NCBI RefSeq assembly: GCF_017569205.1
Contig: NZ_CP071870.1
Coordinates: forward strand, 1,550,001-1,614,000
Origin: Propioniciclava sp. MC1595
GTDB lineage: Bacteria; Actinomycetota; Actinomycetes; Propionibacteriales; Propionibacteriaceae
Length of the DNA stretch: 64,000 bases
Direction of reading: 5' to 3'
In this document: in pieces, positions 47,370-56,206 of the stretch
How positions within the stretch are numbered: the stretch's first letter is position 1
Layout: the number at the start of each line of letters is the position of its first letter
Made by a program: the position numbers and the translations under genes
Notes under the pieces: model-generated
Told to the model about the DNA's origin: nothing
The model's input: only the letters and a program-made list of their open reading frames with translations
Database searches by the model: none

Positions 47370-48771
47370 CACCTACGACGCCGACCTCGACCCCGAGGTC
47401 GACGACTACGACGGCGACCAGCTCGACCTGGCCGAGCGCCTGTCGCTGCGCCGCGTGGCCGGCATGTCGACCCAGCTGTCCGACATCACCGAGGTCGAGT
47501 ACCGCGAGCTGCAGCTGGAGCGCGTGGTGCTCGTGGGAGTGTGGACCTCTGGCAGCCAGACCGACCACGACAACGCGATGGCCGAGCTGAAGCTGCTCGC
47601 CGAGACCGCGGGGTCGGAGGTGCTCGAGGGCCTCGTCCAGCGGCGCACCCACCCCGACCCGGCGACCTACATCGGCCGCGGCAAGGTGGACGAGGTGCGC
47701 GAGGTCGTCATCGCCACCGGCGCCGACACGGTGATCGCCGACGGCGAGCTCGAGCCCGCCCAGCTGCGCAACCTGGAGGACCGCATCGGCGTGAAGGTCA
47801 TCGACCGCACCGCGCTGATCCTCGACATCTTCGCCCAGCACGCCAAGTCGATCGAGGGCAAGGCCCAGGTCGAGCTGGCGCAGTTGCAGTACCTGCGACA
47901 GCGCCTGCGTGGGTGGGGTGGCAACCTGTCCCGCCAGGCCGGCGGCCGGGTCTCCGGCGGTGCCGGCATCGGTGGCCGCGGCCCCGGTGAGACGAAGATC
48001 GAGACGGACCGCCGCCGCATCCGCACCCGCATCTCGCAGTTGCGAAAGCGCCTGCGCGAACTGGACGCCGTGCGCGACACCAAGCGGGCCGAGCGGCGCC
48101 GCAACCAGGTGCCCTCGGTGGCGATCGTCGGCTACACCAACGCTGGCAAGAGCTCGCTGCTCAACCGTCTGACCGGCGCGGGTGTGCTCGTCGAGGACGC
48201 CCTGTTCGCGACGCTGGACCCGACCACCCGCCGGTCCCAGACCGCCGACGGTCGCGTGTTCACGCTGACCGACACGGTCGGGTTCGTCCGGCACCTGCCG
48301 CACGACCTGGTCGAGGCGTTCCGCTCCACGCTGGAGGAGTCGACGGAGGCCGACCTGCTGGTGCACGTCGTGGACGCCTCCGACCCCGACCCCGTCGGCC
48401 AGATCAACGCGGTGCGTACGGTGCTGAACGAGATCGGCGCCAACGACATCGCCGAGCAGATCGTGTTCAACAAGATCGACCTGGCGAATGAGACCGACCT
48501 GGTGCCGCTGCGCACGGTCGCGCCGGATGCGCTGTTCGTGTCGGCGCGCACGGGAGCCGGGCTGGAGGAGCTGCGCGCCCGCATCGAGGAGCGGCTGCCC
48601 CGGCCGGCGGTCGAGGTGGAGGCGCTGGTGCCGTACGCGCGGCACGACCTGATCGACCGCATCCACAAGGCGGGGGAGATCGTCTCGACCGAGCACACGG
48701 GTGAGGGGACGCTCGTGCGGGCGCGGGTCAATCAGGACCTAGCCGGCGAGCTGGCGGAGTTCGCGCGATGA
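47362..48771 (+). CDS. hflX: GTPase HflX
   Basis: HflX is a ribosome-associated GTPase that can split stalled ribosomes. The 469-aa protein has the N-terminal HflX domain, the glycine-rich linker GGRVSGGAGIGGRGPGETK, G1 GYTNAGKSSLLNRL, G3 DTVGFVRHLP and G4 NKIDLA. ATG 47362 overlaps dapF. Its stop overlaps the DUF952 start by four bases. Confidence 0.95.
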   Translation: MTDTYDADLDPEVDDYDGDQLDLAERLSLRRVAGMSTQLSDITEVEYRELQLERVVLVGVWTSGSQTDHDNAMAELKLLAETAGSEVLEGLVQRRTHPDPATYIGRGKVDEVREVVIATGADTVIADGELEPAQLRNLEDRIGVKVIDRTALILDIFAQHAKSIEGKAQVELAQLQYLRQRLRGWGGNLSRQAGGRVSGGAGIGGRGPGETKIETDRRRIRTRISQLRKRLRELDAVRDTKRAERRRNQVPSVAIVGYTNAGKSSLLNRLTGAGVLVEDALFATLDPTTRRSQTADGRVFTLTDTVGFVRHLPHDLVEAFRSTLEESTEADLLVHVVDASDPDPVGQINAVRTVLNEIGANDIAEQIVFNKIDLANETDLVPLRTVAPDALFVSARTGAGLEELRARIEERLPRPAVEVEALVPYARHDLIDRIHKAGEIVSTEHTGEGTLVRARVNQDLAGELAEFAR

Positions 48772-49196
48772 ACGACTTCCTGCCGCTGTGGCACATCGCC
48801 CACCGGGCCGACTGGGAGGCCGCGCTGGCCGACGGCGTCTACCTGCACTCCACGCGGGGGCGCACGCTGGGGGAGGAAGGGTTCATCCACTGCTCCTACC
48901 CCCATCAGGTCGGCGTGGTGGCACGGACGTTCTACGCCGACGACCCCGAGCCGCTGGTGATCCTGGAGATCGACCGGACGAAGCTGGGTGCCACCAAGGT
49001 GCGCGTGGAGTCGGTCGAGGGGGTCGGGTACCCGCACCTGTACGGGCCGCTGCCCACAGCTGCGGTCGAGCTGATGCGGGCCCTGGCTTTCGACGAGGAC
49101 GGCGCGCTGATGCTCGGCGACCCCGAGGACCCGGCCACCGGCGAGCCGCCGGTCGAGGACGACCCGATCAAGGAGATGTTCTCCGCGGGCTCCTGA
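48768..49196 (+). CDS. DUF952-family protein
   Basis: This 142-aa protein has the DUF952 signature: LWHIAHRADWEAALADGVY, LGEEGFIHCSYPHQV and GVGYPHLYGPLP. The family is distantly related to ADP-ribosyltransferase folds, but activity is unproven. It is translationally coupled to hflX. Confidence 0.85.
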   Translation: MNDFLPLWHIAHRADWEAALADGVYLHSTRGRTLGEEGFIHCSYPHQVGVVARTFYADDPEPLVILEIDRTKLGATKVRVESVEGVGYPHLYGPLPTAAVELMRALAFDEDGALMLGDPEDPATGEPPVEDDPIKEMFSAGS

Positions 49197-49261
49197 CGTT
49201 GGCGGTGTTGTCCGTTTGTTGTCCGGGTGGGTCGCCCCGTCGGAACGACGCCGCGTTGAAG

Positions 49262-49274
49262 TAGCCTCGATCAG
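49262..49274 (+). promoter_or_regulatory. Leaderless promoter of the dinG-like gene
   Basis: TAGCCT (49262-49267) is followed by seven bases and GTG 49275, with no Shine-Dalgarno sequence. No SOS box is seen in 49197-49274. Confidence 0.5.
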
Positions 49275-51266
49275 GTGCCGTCCCGAACCGACCAGATCCT
49301 CGACGCCGCCGTCGAGGCCATCGGTGGTGCGCCCCGCGAAGGCCAGGTGACGATGGCCCGTGCGATCGAGCACGCCTTCGATACGGGTGAGCACCTGCTC
49401 GTCCAGGCGGGCACCGGCACGGGCAAGTCGCTGGGCTACCTCGCCCCCGCGCTAGCGCACCTGCACGAGAACCCGCGCGGCCGGGTCATCGTCGCCACCG
49501 CCACCCTCGCGCTGCAGGCCCAGCTGGCGAACTCCGACATCCCCGCCGCGCTGGACGCCGCCGAGAAGGTCACCGGACGCCGCGCCACCGCCGCGATCCT
49601 GAAGGGCCGCACCAACTACGCCTGCCTGCACCGCGCGATCGAGGGCACGGGTGCCGAGCAGGACTCCCTCCTCGGCGGCGAGGTGCTCGCCGAGGGCCTG
49701 CGGTCCGCGAAGGCCGACACGGCGTCCGTGATCGGGGCCGAGGTGGTCGCCCTGCGCGAGTGGGTGCAGACCGAACTGGACGCCGACGGCGCGGGAGACC
49801 GCGACGACGCCCCCACGCACACCGCCGCCGCGTGGGCCCAGGTGTCGGTGCCGGTGCGGGAGTGCCTCGGCCAGCAGTGCGCGTTCTTCGAGGCCTGCTT
49901 CGTCGAGCGGTCGCGCGAGACCGCGCGCAACTCCCAGCTGGTGGTGACCAACCACGCCCTGCTCGCCATCGACGCGATGCACGGCAACTCGGTCCTGCCC
50001 GAGCACGACTTCCTCGTCATCGACGAGGCCCACGAGCTGACCTCCCGGGTGACGGGGGCGGCCTCCCACGAGTTGAGCCCGCAGCAGGTCGAGCGGGTCG
50101 CCCGCCGCTGCCTGCCCCTCCTGGACGACGACGACCTCGCCGTCGAGTTCCTCGACCTCGGCGACGCCCTGCAGCAGGCCCTCGACGAGGCGCCGCTGGA
50201 GCGGATCGAGGACCCGGACTCACCCCTCATCCCCGTGCTGCAGCGCATCCGCGAGGTGAGCCGCGCGGTGGTCAGCGAGCTCAAGGGCGACGACCCCGAC
50301 CGCAAGCAGGCCGCCGCGGCGGCCAAGGAGGTCTTCGACGTCGCCGAGGCGATGGCGGCGCTGAAGCCGACCGACGTGCTGTGGGTGTCCGAGCGCGAGC
50401 GGTTCGGCCGCTGGCTGGTCGTGGCACCCCTCGACGTGGCCGGGCTCCTGCGCGAGGGCGTGCTGTCGAACACGACGACGGTGCTCACGTCGGCCACGCT
50501 CAAGCTGGGTGGCGACTTCGAGTCGATCGCCTCGTCGGTCGGCCTGCACCGCGGCGACCGTCTGCTCGACACCGAACCCGAGGAACCCACCGGCCTGGAG
50601 TGGCGCGCCCTCGACGTCGGGTCCCCGTTCGACTACGCCAGGCAGGGCATCCTCTACGTCGCGCAGCACCTGCCCAACCCCGGCCGCGACGGGATCGGCC
50701 CCGAGGCGTTGGCCGAGGTGGCCGAGTTGGTCTGGGCCGCGGGCGGGCGCACGCTGGGCCTGTTCGCCTCGCAGCGCAACGCCGAGGCGGCCGCCCGGCA
50801 CTGCCGCACCGAGCTGCCCAAGATGACGATCCTGTGCCAGGGGGACGCGCAGCTGTCCGAGCTGACCCGCCGCTTCATCGACGAGCCCGAGACCAGCCTG
50901 TTCGGCACGCTCAGCCTGTGGCAGGGCGTCGACGTGCCCGGCGACACCTGCCAGCTCGTGATCATCGACAAGATCCCGTTCCCGCGCCCCGACGAGCCGC
51001 TCCTGCAGGCCCGCCAGAAGGCGGTCGCCCAAGCGGGCGGCAACGGGTTCATGGCCGTGGCCGCCACCCATGCCGCCCTGCTGTTGGCGCAGGGGTCCGG
51101 ACGCCTCATCCGGCGGTTGTCCGACCGCGGGGTCGTGGCCGTGCTGGACCCGCGCTTGCGCAAGGCCCGTTACGGCAGCTTCCTGCGGGCGTCCATGCCC
51201 GGATTCTGGTCGACCACCGACCGCGAGGTCGCGGTCAACGCGCTGCGCCGGTTGGCCGGCGACTGA
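49275..51266 (+). CDS. DinG/XPD-family ATP-dependent DNA helicase
   Basis: This 663-aa superfamily-2 helicase unwinds DNA 5' to 3', by family. It has Walker A QAGTGTGKSLGY, the DEAH box VIDEAHEL, four cysteines that could bind a 4Fe-4S cluster (NYACLH, then CLGQQCAFFEACF), and the C-terminal motif QGSGRLIRRLSDRGVVAVLDPR. It lacks an exonuclease domain. E. coli DinG is SOS-induced; here no LexA site is apparent. It converges on the FtsX-like permease gene. Confidence 0.92.
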   Translation: MPSRTDQILDAAVEAIGGAPREGQVTMARAIEHAFDTGEHLLVQAGTGTGKSLGYLAPALAHLHENPRGRVIVATATLALQAQLANSDIPAALDAAEKVTGRRATAAILKGRTNYACLHRAIEGTGAEQDSLLGGEVLAEGLRSAKADTASVIGAEVVALREWVQTELDADGAGDRDDAPTHTAAAWAQVSVPVRECLGQQCAFFEACFVERSRETARNSQLVVTNHALLAIDAMHGNSVLPEHDFLVIDEAHELTSRVTGAASHELSPQQVERVARRCLPLLDDDDLAVEFLDLGDALQQALDEAPLERIEDPDSPLIPVLQRIREVSRAVVSELKGDDPDRKQAAAAAKEVFDVAEAMAALKPTDVLWVSERERFGRWLVVAPLDVAGLLREGVLSNTTTVLTSATLKLGGDFESIASSVGLHRGDRLLDTEPEEPTGLEWRALDVGSPFDYARQGILYVAQHLPNPGRDGIGPEALAEVAELVWAAGGRTLGLFASQRNAEAAARHCRTELPKMTILCQGDAQLSELTRRFIDEPETSLFGTLSLWQGVDVPGDTCQLVIIDKIPFPRPDEPLLQARQKAVAQAGGNGFMAVAATHAALLLAQGSGRLIRRLSDRGVVAVLDPRLRKARYGSFLRASMPGFWSTTDREVAVNALRRLAGD

Positions 51267-51285
51267 GCCCGCGGCGTCCGAGGTC

Positions 51286-53742
51286 TCACTCCCCGAGCGC
51301 CAGTGCGGCCGCCGGTGGCACCTTCGCCGCACGGATCGACGGCAGCACCGAGGCCAGCCAGCCGGCGAGCAGGGCGACCACCACGATGAGCGCCAGCCGT
51401 TCCCACGGGACGCGGAGGAGCAGTTCGGCGTCCGCACTGACCAGGGCCGACACGCCGGCGAACCCGTACACGATGCCCAGCACCAGCCCCAGCACCACGG
51501 CCACCGCGGCGAGCAGGACCGCCTCCCAACCCAGCGAGGCCCGCAGTTGCCCGCGGGTGAGCCCCATGGCCCGCAGCAGGCCCGATTCCTGGCGCCGTTC
51601 GTGCACCGACAGCGCGAGCGTGTTGCCGATGCCCACCACCGCGATGACCACCGCCACCGCGAGCAGCCCCAGGACCACCAGCAGCACCGTGTCGATCATC
51701 TGCTGCACCTGCACGCGGCGCTCGGCCACCGAGTTCACGTCGACGCCGGGACCCACCTCGCCAAGCGCGGCGCCCACGCGGGCGACCGCCCCCACCGGGT
51801 CCACGCCATCGACCAGGCGCACACCCAGGGAACGCATCGGGTGTGGGTCCAACTGGGCCATGGTGGCCGGGGTCACCGCGTTCAGGCCGTCCGCGCGAGG
51901 GTTGACCGCAACGGTGAGGGTCACCTGCCGTTCGGCGCCGGTCAGCGTGATGGGCACACCGTCGGGCAACTTCATCTCGGGACCGACCAGCAGCACGCCG
52001 TCGGTGAGCTGCCCCAGGTCGATGGGGGCGCGCAGGACCCCCGCCGAGTCGGGCTCCATGCCCCGGAGGGGCACCCACTGCCCGTCCTCGGTCGTGGCCG
52101 AACTCGACAGCAGCACCGTGGAGGCCGCGACGTCCGGCAGCGTGGCGGCCAGCTCCACCTGCGCGTCGCTCAGCAGCTCCCAGCTGGTGACCTCGACGTC
52201 CATCGGGTAGTGGCGTGCGAGGTCGGCCTCGATGGAGGCCTGCCCGGTCGCGGCGCCGACGGTCATCATCGTGACGAGGGTGACCCCGACCAGGAGCGCC
52301 CCCGTGGTGGCGGCGGCCCGCCCGGGGTTGCGGACGGCGTTGTCGGCCGCGAGCTCGGCGGGCAGCCCGCCCGCGCGGCGCAAGCCGGCACCCAGCAGTC
52401 GCGCGAGGACGGGGACGATGCGGCGTCCGACCCCGAGCACACCCGCGACGCTGAGCAGGCCGCCCGCGATGCCCACCAGGACGCTGAGGCTGGCGGCGAC
52501 GTTGGCCAGCGGTAGGGCCACCGCGCCCGCTACCAGGATGACGAAGCCGGTGAGAGTCACGACGAGGGCCACGACCGGACGCCCCTGCCGCACCCGCGGA
52601 TCCACCGCGGTCGCGACCTGGGGACGCATCGCCGCCAGCGGGGGGACCCGCGTCGCCTGGCGGGCCGGGATGAGCGCGGCACCGACGGCGAGCGCGACGC
52701 CCACCACCAGGGGCACGACGATATCGCGCGGGGCGATGGCCAGGCCGTCGATGGCCAGCACCGGGTTGCCCTGCGACAGCGGCGCGATCCCGGCGACGGC
52801 TGCGGCGCCCAACCCGAGGCCGACGAGCGCCGACACCAGGCCCAGCACGGCGGCCTCGGCCAGGACCGTGCGGAACACCTGGCCCTGCGTGGCCCCCACG
52901 GTGCGCAGCAGCGCGAGCTGGCGGGTGCGCTGCGCGACCAGGATCGCGAAGGTGTTGGCCACGACGAGCCCCGCCACGATGACCGCGACCGCACCGAAGG
53001 CCAACAGCATCGCGGCCAGTTGCTCCGAGCCGCGCGTGAACTCCCTGACGCGCTGGTCGGACGCCTCGGACGCGGTGAGCACGGCCGCCCCCGTCCCGGC
53101 CGTCTCGGGGACCGCGAGGACGGCGTTGCGCAGCTCGGCCTCGGGGAGCGTGCCGTGCACGTAGAGGTCGGTGTAGCTCGTGCGGCCCGACAGCCGCTGG
53201 ATGCCCTCCATGGTGAGGAAGACGTGGGGCATCTCGCGGTAGGCGGTGGTGTCGGCGCCGGCGTCCACGATGCCGACGATCGTGTACTCCTGCCGGTCCT
53301 CGACCTCGAACGTCGCGGTGTCGCCCGGACGCCAGCCGCGCAGCTCGGCGGCCACGCGGTTCACGGCAGCCTCGCGGTCGGACCCGGGGAGGCGTCCCTC
53401 GAGGAGCTGGGTGCGGTCGGACAGCTCGGGTGGCGTCTGCACCAGGAACGTCTGGGCGCTGTTGTCGTCCACGGACCCCGCGTAGGTCGACACCACCGGC
53501 CGCACCCGGTCGACGCCGGGAAGGGCGCGCAGGGTGGCCACGTAGGACTCGGGGAGGGTGGGCGGCGCGGCGGAATCGGGGTCCTGGGTGAGGACGACCT
53601 TGGCGTCGCGCGTGGCGCCGCCGGCTGCGGCGCGCAGCGACGTGTCCAGGGAGCTGGCGAGCATGAGGGCGGCGGCGACGAAGCCGACGCCCAGGGCGAG
53701 GGCCAGGGCCGCCGAGAGCAGGCGGCGGGGCGAGGTCAGCAC
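51286..53742 (-). CDS. ABC transporter permease, FtsX/MacB-like (two FtsX modules)
   Basis: This 818-aa permease has an N-terminal helix, a large extracytoplasmic domain (about residues 35-240), then FtsX-type helices (TRQLALLRTVGATQGQVFRTVL), two further helices, a second extracytoplasmic domain and a second FtsX unit (ESGLLRAMGLTRGQLRASLGWEA). This double layout is typical of exporters of lipoproteins, lipids or peptides in actinobacteria. GTG 53742 lies four bases after the ATPase stop. The substrate is unknown. Confidence 0.9.
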   Translation of the reverse strand: MLTSPRRLLSAALALALGVGFVAAALMLASSLDTSLRAAAGGATRDAKVVLTQDPDSAAPPTLPESYVATLRALPGVDRVRPVVSTYAGSVDDNSAQTFLVQTPPELSDRTQLLEGRLPGSDREAAVNRVAAELRGWRPGDTATFEVEDRQEYTIVGIVDAGADTTAYREMPHVFLTMEGIQRLSGRTSYTDLYVHGTLPEAELRNAVLAVPETAGTGAAVLTASEASDQRVREFTRGSEQLAAMLLAFGAVAVIVAGLVVANTFAILVAQRTRQLALLRTVGATQGQVFRTVLAEAAVLGLVSALVGLGLGAAAVAGIAPLSQGNPVLAIDGLAIAPRDIVVPLVVGVALAVGAALIPARQATRVPPLAAMRPQVATAVDPRVRQGRPVVALVVTLTGFVILVAGAVALPLANVAASLSVLVGIAGGLLSVAGVLGVGRRIVPVLARLLGAGLRRAGGLPAELAADNAVRNPGRAAATTGALLVGVTLVTMMTVGAATGQASIEADLARHYPMDVEVTSWELLSDAQVELAATLPDVAASTVLLSSSATTEDGQWVPLRGMEPDSAGVLRAPIDLGQLTDGVLLVGPEMKLPDGVPITLTGAERQVTLTVAVNPRADGLNAVTPATMAQLDPHPMRSLGVRLVDGVDPVGAVARVGAALGEVGPGVDVNSVAERRVQVQQMIDTVLLVVLGLLAVAVVIAVVGIGNTLALSVHERRQESGLLRAMGLTRGQLRASLGWEAVLLAAVAVVLGLVLGIVYGFAGVSALVSADAELLLRVPWERLALIVVVALLAGWLASVLPSIRAAKVPPAAALALGE

Positions 53743-53746
53743 CGGG

Positions 53747-54448
53747 TCACGCCCCGATCGTGGCGCGCTCGTCGGCGGCGATGCGGCCGTCGGCCAGCCG
53801 CAGGATGCGGTCGGCGTACGAGGCGGCGGTCGCGTCGTGGGTGACCATGACGATCGTCTGGCCCAGGTCGCTGACCGAGGCGCGCAGGAAGGTGAGGAGC
53901 TGCTCGGAGGCCGCCGAGTCGAGCGCACCGGTCGGTTCGTCGGCGAAGACCACGTCGGGCCGGGTGATCAGCGCGCGGGCCGCGGCGACGCGCTGCTGCT
54001 GGCCGCCGGAAAGCTCGGACGGCCGGTGGGTGAGCCGGTCGCCGATGCCGAGCACGTCGACGACGTGGTTGAACCAGTCCTGGTCGGGCTTGCGGTGGGC
54101 CAGCTTGAGGGGGAGCAAGATGTTGGCCCGGGCGTCCATGGTGGGGAGCAGGTTGAACGCCTGGAAGATGAAGCCGACGCGTTCGCGACGTAGCAGGGTG
54201 AGGGCCTTGTCATCGAGGGCGGTGATCTCGACGTCGCCGATCCAGGACCGGCCCGACGTCGCGGCGTCCAGCCCGGCGGTGAGGTGCATCAGGGTGGACT
54301 TGCCTGAACCCGAGGGGCCCATGACGGCGGTGAACTCGCCGCGGTGGATCTCGACGGTCACGGCGTCCAGGGCGCGGACGAGCGTCTCCCCGCTGCCGTA
54401 GGTCTTGGTCAGGGACTCGGTGCGGACGGCCGCGCCGGCATCAGACAT
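53747..54448 (-). CDS. ABC transporter ATP-binding protein (LolD/MacB type)
   Basis: The 233-aa ATPase has Walker A MGPSGSGKSTLMH, signature LSGGQQQRVAAARAL, and Walker B VVFADEPTGALDS. It energises the FtsX-like permease encoded just downstream. ATG 54448 has GAGGAG as ribosome binding site, but that site lies in the 3' arm of a strong hairpin (54452-54498), so translation may be controlled. Confidence 0.95.
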   Translation of the reverse strand: MSDAGAAVRTESLTKTYGSGETLVRALDAVTVEIHRGEFTAVMGPSGSGKSTLMHLTAGLDAATSGRSWIGDVEITALDDKALTLLRRERVGFIFQAFNLLPTMDARANILLPLKLAHRKPDQDWFNHVVDVLGIGDRLTHRPSELSGGQQQRVAAARALITRPDVVFADEPTGALDSAASEQLLTFLRASVSDLGQTIVMVTHDATAASYADRILRLADGRIAADERATIGA

Positions 54449-54451
54449 GCG

Positions 54452-54498
54452 AACTCCTCGTCACGTTGCTGGTTCTCCCGGCAACGTAACGAGGAGTC
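54452..54498 (-). promoter_or_regulatory. Hairpin covering the ABC ATPase ribosome binding site
   Basis: On the minus strand CTCCTCGTTACGTTGC (54496-54481) pairs with GCAACGTGACGAGGAG (54469-54454) across an 11-base loop, 16 pairs including one G-U, plus an outer A-U and G-U. The 3' arm contains GAGGAG, the Shine-Dalgarno sequence of the gene starting at 54448. It could be an RNA switch, or a DNA operator for a dimeric regulator. Confidence 0.65.
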
Positions 54499-54534
54499 GT
54501 GGGGCGTCGGATCGCCTCAGGGGCGTGAGGTCGC

Positions 54535-54574
54535 GTCCTCCCACGGACGCAGGTGCTGCCCCCGTGGGCGGAGC
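54535..54574 (-). terminator. Possible terminator just past lexA
   Basis: CTCCCACGG and CCGTGGGCGGAG flank a 12-14-base loop immediately downstream of the lexA stop (54576). The stem is imperfect and lacks a T-run. Confidence 0.35.
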
Positions 54575-54575
54575 G

Positions 54576-55394
54576 TCAGACGCGGCGCAGGACCGCGGTG
54601 ACCTTGCCCAGGATGGTGGCGGCGTTGCCGTCGATGGGCTCGTAGGCGGCGTTGTGGGGGAGCAGCCAGACCTGCCCCGGCGTCCGCTTGAAGGTCTTGA
54701 CCGTCGCCTCGCCGTCGATCATCGCGGCGACGATGTCGCCGTTGTTCGCGTCGGGCTGCTGGCGGACCACCACGTAGTCGCCCTCGCAGATGGCCGCGTC
54801 GATCATCGAGTCGCCCTTGACCTCGAGCAGGAACAGCGTGCCCTCGCCCACTAGGTCGCGGGGGAGCGGGAGCACCTCCTCCACCCTCTCCTCGGCCAGG
54901 ATCGGCCCGCCGGCCGCGATGCGGCCGACCATGGGCACGTTGACCGCGCGCGAGACGTGCACGTCGTCGCCGTACCCGGACGCCGCGGGCTCGGCCTGGT
55001 CGGGGGCCGGCACGCCCTCGGGGTGGATGTAGGCCGGGCCGTCGCTGTTGGGCAGGTGCACCATCAGCGCGCGGGGGCGCTTGGGGTCACGCGACAGGAA
55101 GCCCTTGCCCTCGAGCACCTTGAGCTGGTGGGTGACGCTCGAGGGGGACGCCAGCCCGACCGCGTCGCCCATCTCGCGGATGGTGGGCGGGTAGCCGCGC
55201 GTTTCCAGGGCGTCCTTGATCGTCTCGAGGATCAGTCGCTGCCGGATCGTGAGGCCCTGCGCGTCCTCCCCTTGGACGGGGAGGTTGCGGGCCTTCGCGA
55301 TCGCCGCGATGTCGTCGTCGGTCGGCCGCCCTCGCCGGGTCTGCTTGGGGATGTCGGGGCGGGCCTTGCCGCGCCGCGTGAACTCCGTCGCCAT
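54576..55394 (-). CDS. lexA: LexA SOS repressor
   Basis: LexA represses SOS genes and cleaves itself when RecA is activated. The 272-aa protein has a ~45-residue extension, then the winged helix ([44 protein letters not shown]). The Ala-Gly cleavage site is in GRIAAGGP, with catalytic Ser in GDSMID and Lys in [12 protein letters not shown] 55394 has TAGCGT six bases upstream and no Shine-Dalgarno sequence. Upstream SOS-box sequences indicate autoregulation. The family is usually ~200-240 aa, so the N-terminal extension is long. Confidence 0.97.
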   Translation of the reverse strand: MATEFTRRGKARPDIPKQTRRGRPTDDDIAAIAKARNLPVQGEDAQGLTIRQRLILETIKDALETRGYPPTIREMGDAVGLASPSSVTHQLKVLEGKGFLSRDPKRPRALMVHLPNSDGPAYIHPEGVPAPDQAEPAASGYGDDVHVSRAVNVPMVGRIAAGGPILAEERVEEVLPLPRDLVGEGTLFLLEVKGDSMIDAAICEGDYVVVRQQPDANNGDIVAAMIDGEATVKTFKRTPGQVWLLPHNAAYEPIDGNAATILGKVTAVLRRV

Positions 55395-55406
55395 GCGTCC
55401 ACGCTA
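55395..55406 (-). promoter_or_regulatory. Leaderless promoter of lexA
   Basis: On the minus strand TAGCGT (55406-55401) precedes ATG 55394 by six bases. An SOS-like box lies 20 bases further upstream. Confidence 0.55.
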
Positions 55407-55425
55407 GGGCAATCGAACGCAGCAT

Positions 55426-55441
55426 TCAAACATGTGTTCGG
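55426..55441. promoter_or_regulatory. SOS box upstream of lexA
   Basis: TCAAACATGTGTTCGG matches TCGAAC-N4-GTTCGA at 10 of 12 fixed bases. GTGTTCGAAC follows at about 55444, giving a second half-site cluster. Location upstream of the lexA -10 fits autorepression. Confidence 0.7.
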
Positions 55442-55574
55442 GCGTGTTCGAACAGTCGATCCCCTTGCCTCAAGAAATGTCAGAGGGGCCTGCGAGGGTC
55501 TGACCAGACCACAACACGGGTCGAACGATTGTGCGAATGGTGCTTGCATTCGCACGGGCGTTCGAGAATACTGT

Positions 55575-55590
55575 TCGAACAGGCGTTCGA
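55575..55590. promoter_or_regulatory. Perfect SOS box of the gene divergent from lexA
   Basis: TCGAACAGGCGTTCGA is a perfect TCGAAC-N4-GTTCGA palindrome, 14 bases before the start of the 120-aa gene. GTTCGA half-sites also occur at 55560-55565. LexA bound here would block transcription. Confidence 0.92.
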
Positions 55591-55604
55591 AGAAGGAGAT
55601 CATG

Positions 55605-55967
55605 ATGACCGCTCAGCTGCTGGAGTACACCTCCCCCTCTGACGTGCTCGTCCGCCGCGTGCAGGCCGCACGTGCCGCCTCCGTTCGGGCGACGGTGGCC
55701 CCGCACCGCGAGGGCAACGTCATCCACGCCTCGTGGGGTGCCACCCAGGCCCGGGCTTGCGACGTGTCGCGTCCGGCCGAGGTCGTGCCGGCCCCCGCCG
55801 TGGCTCCGGTCGCCGCCGCGCCCGCCACCCGCCTGGTGTGGACGGAGCGGGGGGTCGCCGTGATGGTGTCCCTGGTGGCGCTGGTCTTCGGTGTCATGCT
55901 GACCACCGTCGTGGGCGCCTTCCTCTCGGTGAGCAACTCCCCGCTGGTCGCCCTGGTCGGCGGCTGA
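55605..55967 (+). CDS. SOS-induced small membrane protein (candidate division inhibitor)
   Basis: The 120-aa product has a ~75-residue hydrophilic N-terminal part, one membrane helix (about residues 85-107, GVAVMVSLVALVFGVMLTTVVGAF) and a short outside tail. The location divergent from lexA and the perfect SOS box match Corynebacterium divS and mycobacterial Rv2719c, which restrain cell division during DNA damage. No LysM or other peptidoglycan-binding domain is visible here. ATG 55605 is chosen because AGGAG is six bases upstream; ATG 55602 is also possible. Confidence 0.78.
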   Translation: MTAQLLEYTSPSDVLVRRVQAARAASVRATVAPHREGNVIHASWGATQARACDVSRPAEVVPAPAVAPVAAAPATRLVWTERGVAVMVSLVALVFGVMLTTVVGAFLSVSNSPLVALVGG

Positions 55968-56074
55968 GCGACCCCTCGGCCCCGGTTTTCGGGTGGTTCC
56001 CGAGCGCGACACGCCGTACGCACGGCGTGTCCCCGGCGTGGGGCTTGCATTGTGGTGAGGACTGCTCCTAACCT

Positions 56075-56166
56075 CTACATGTAGTAGTTACACCGTTGTG
56101 TTTCATCCACAGATTGTGGTCAGTCGCACACACGCTGTACACGGTTCATCCACACGTTCCTCCACA
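56075..56166 (+). promoter_or_regulatory. nrdR upstream region: candidate NrdR box and DnaA-like boxes
   Basis: CTACATGTAG (56075-56084) is a palindrome that resembles the core of NrdR boxes (CTATATATAG-like). Downstream are TCATCCACA at 56103 and 56146, and CTCCACA ending at 56166, which resemble degenerate DnaA boxes. The 239-bp region 55968-56206 has no other feature that I could identify. Confidence 0.4.
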
Positions 56167-56206
56167 GAGGGGGTTCGTCGCGGCCATGTTGAGGAGGTGG
56201 GTCCCG

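Noticed and set aside
56103-56166. DnaA-like boxes as a replication origin
   Set aside because: There are few, degenerate sites, no AT-rich unwinding region, and no dnaA, dnaN or gyrase genes nearby.
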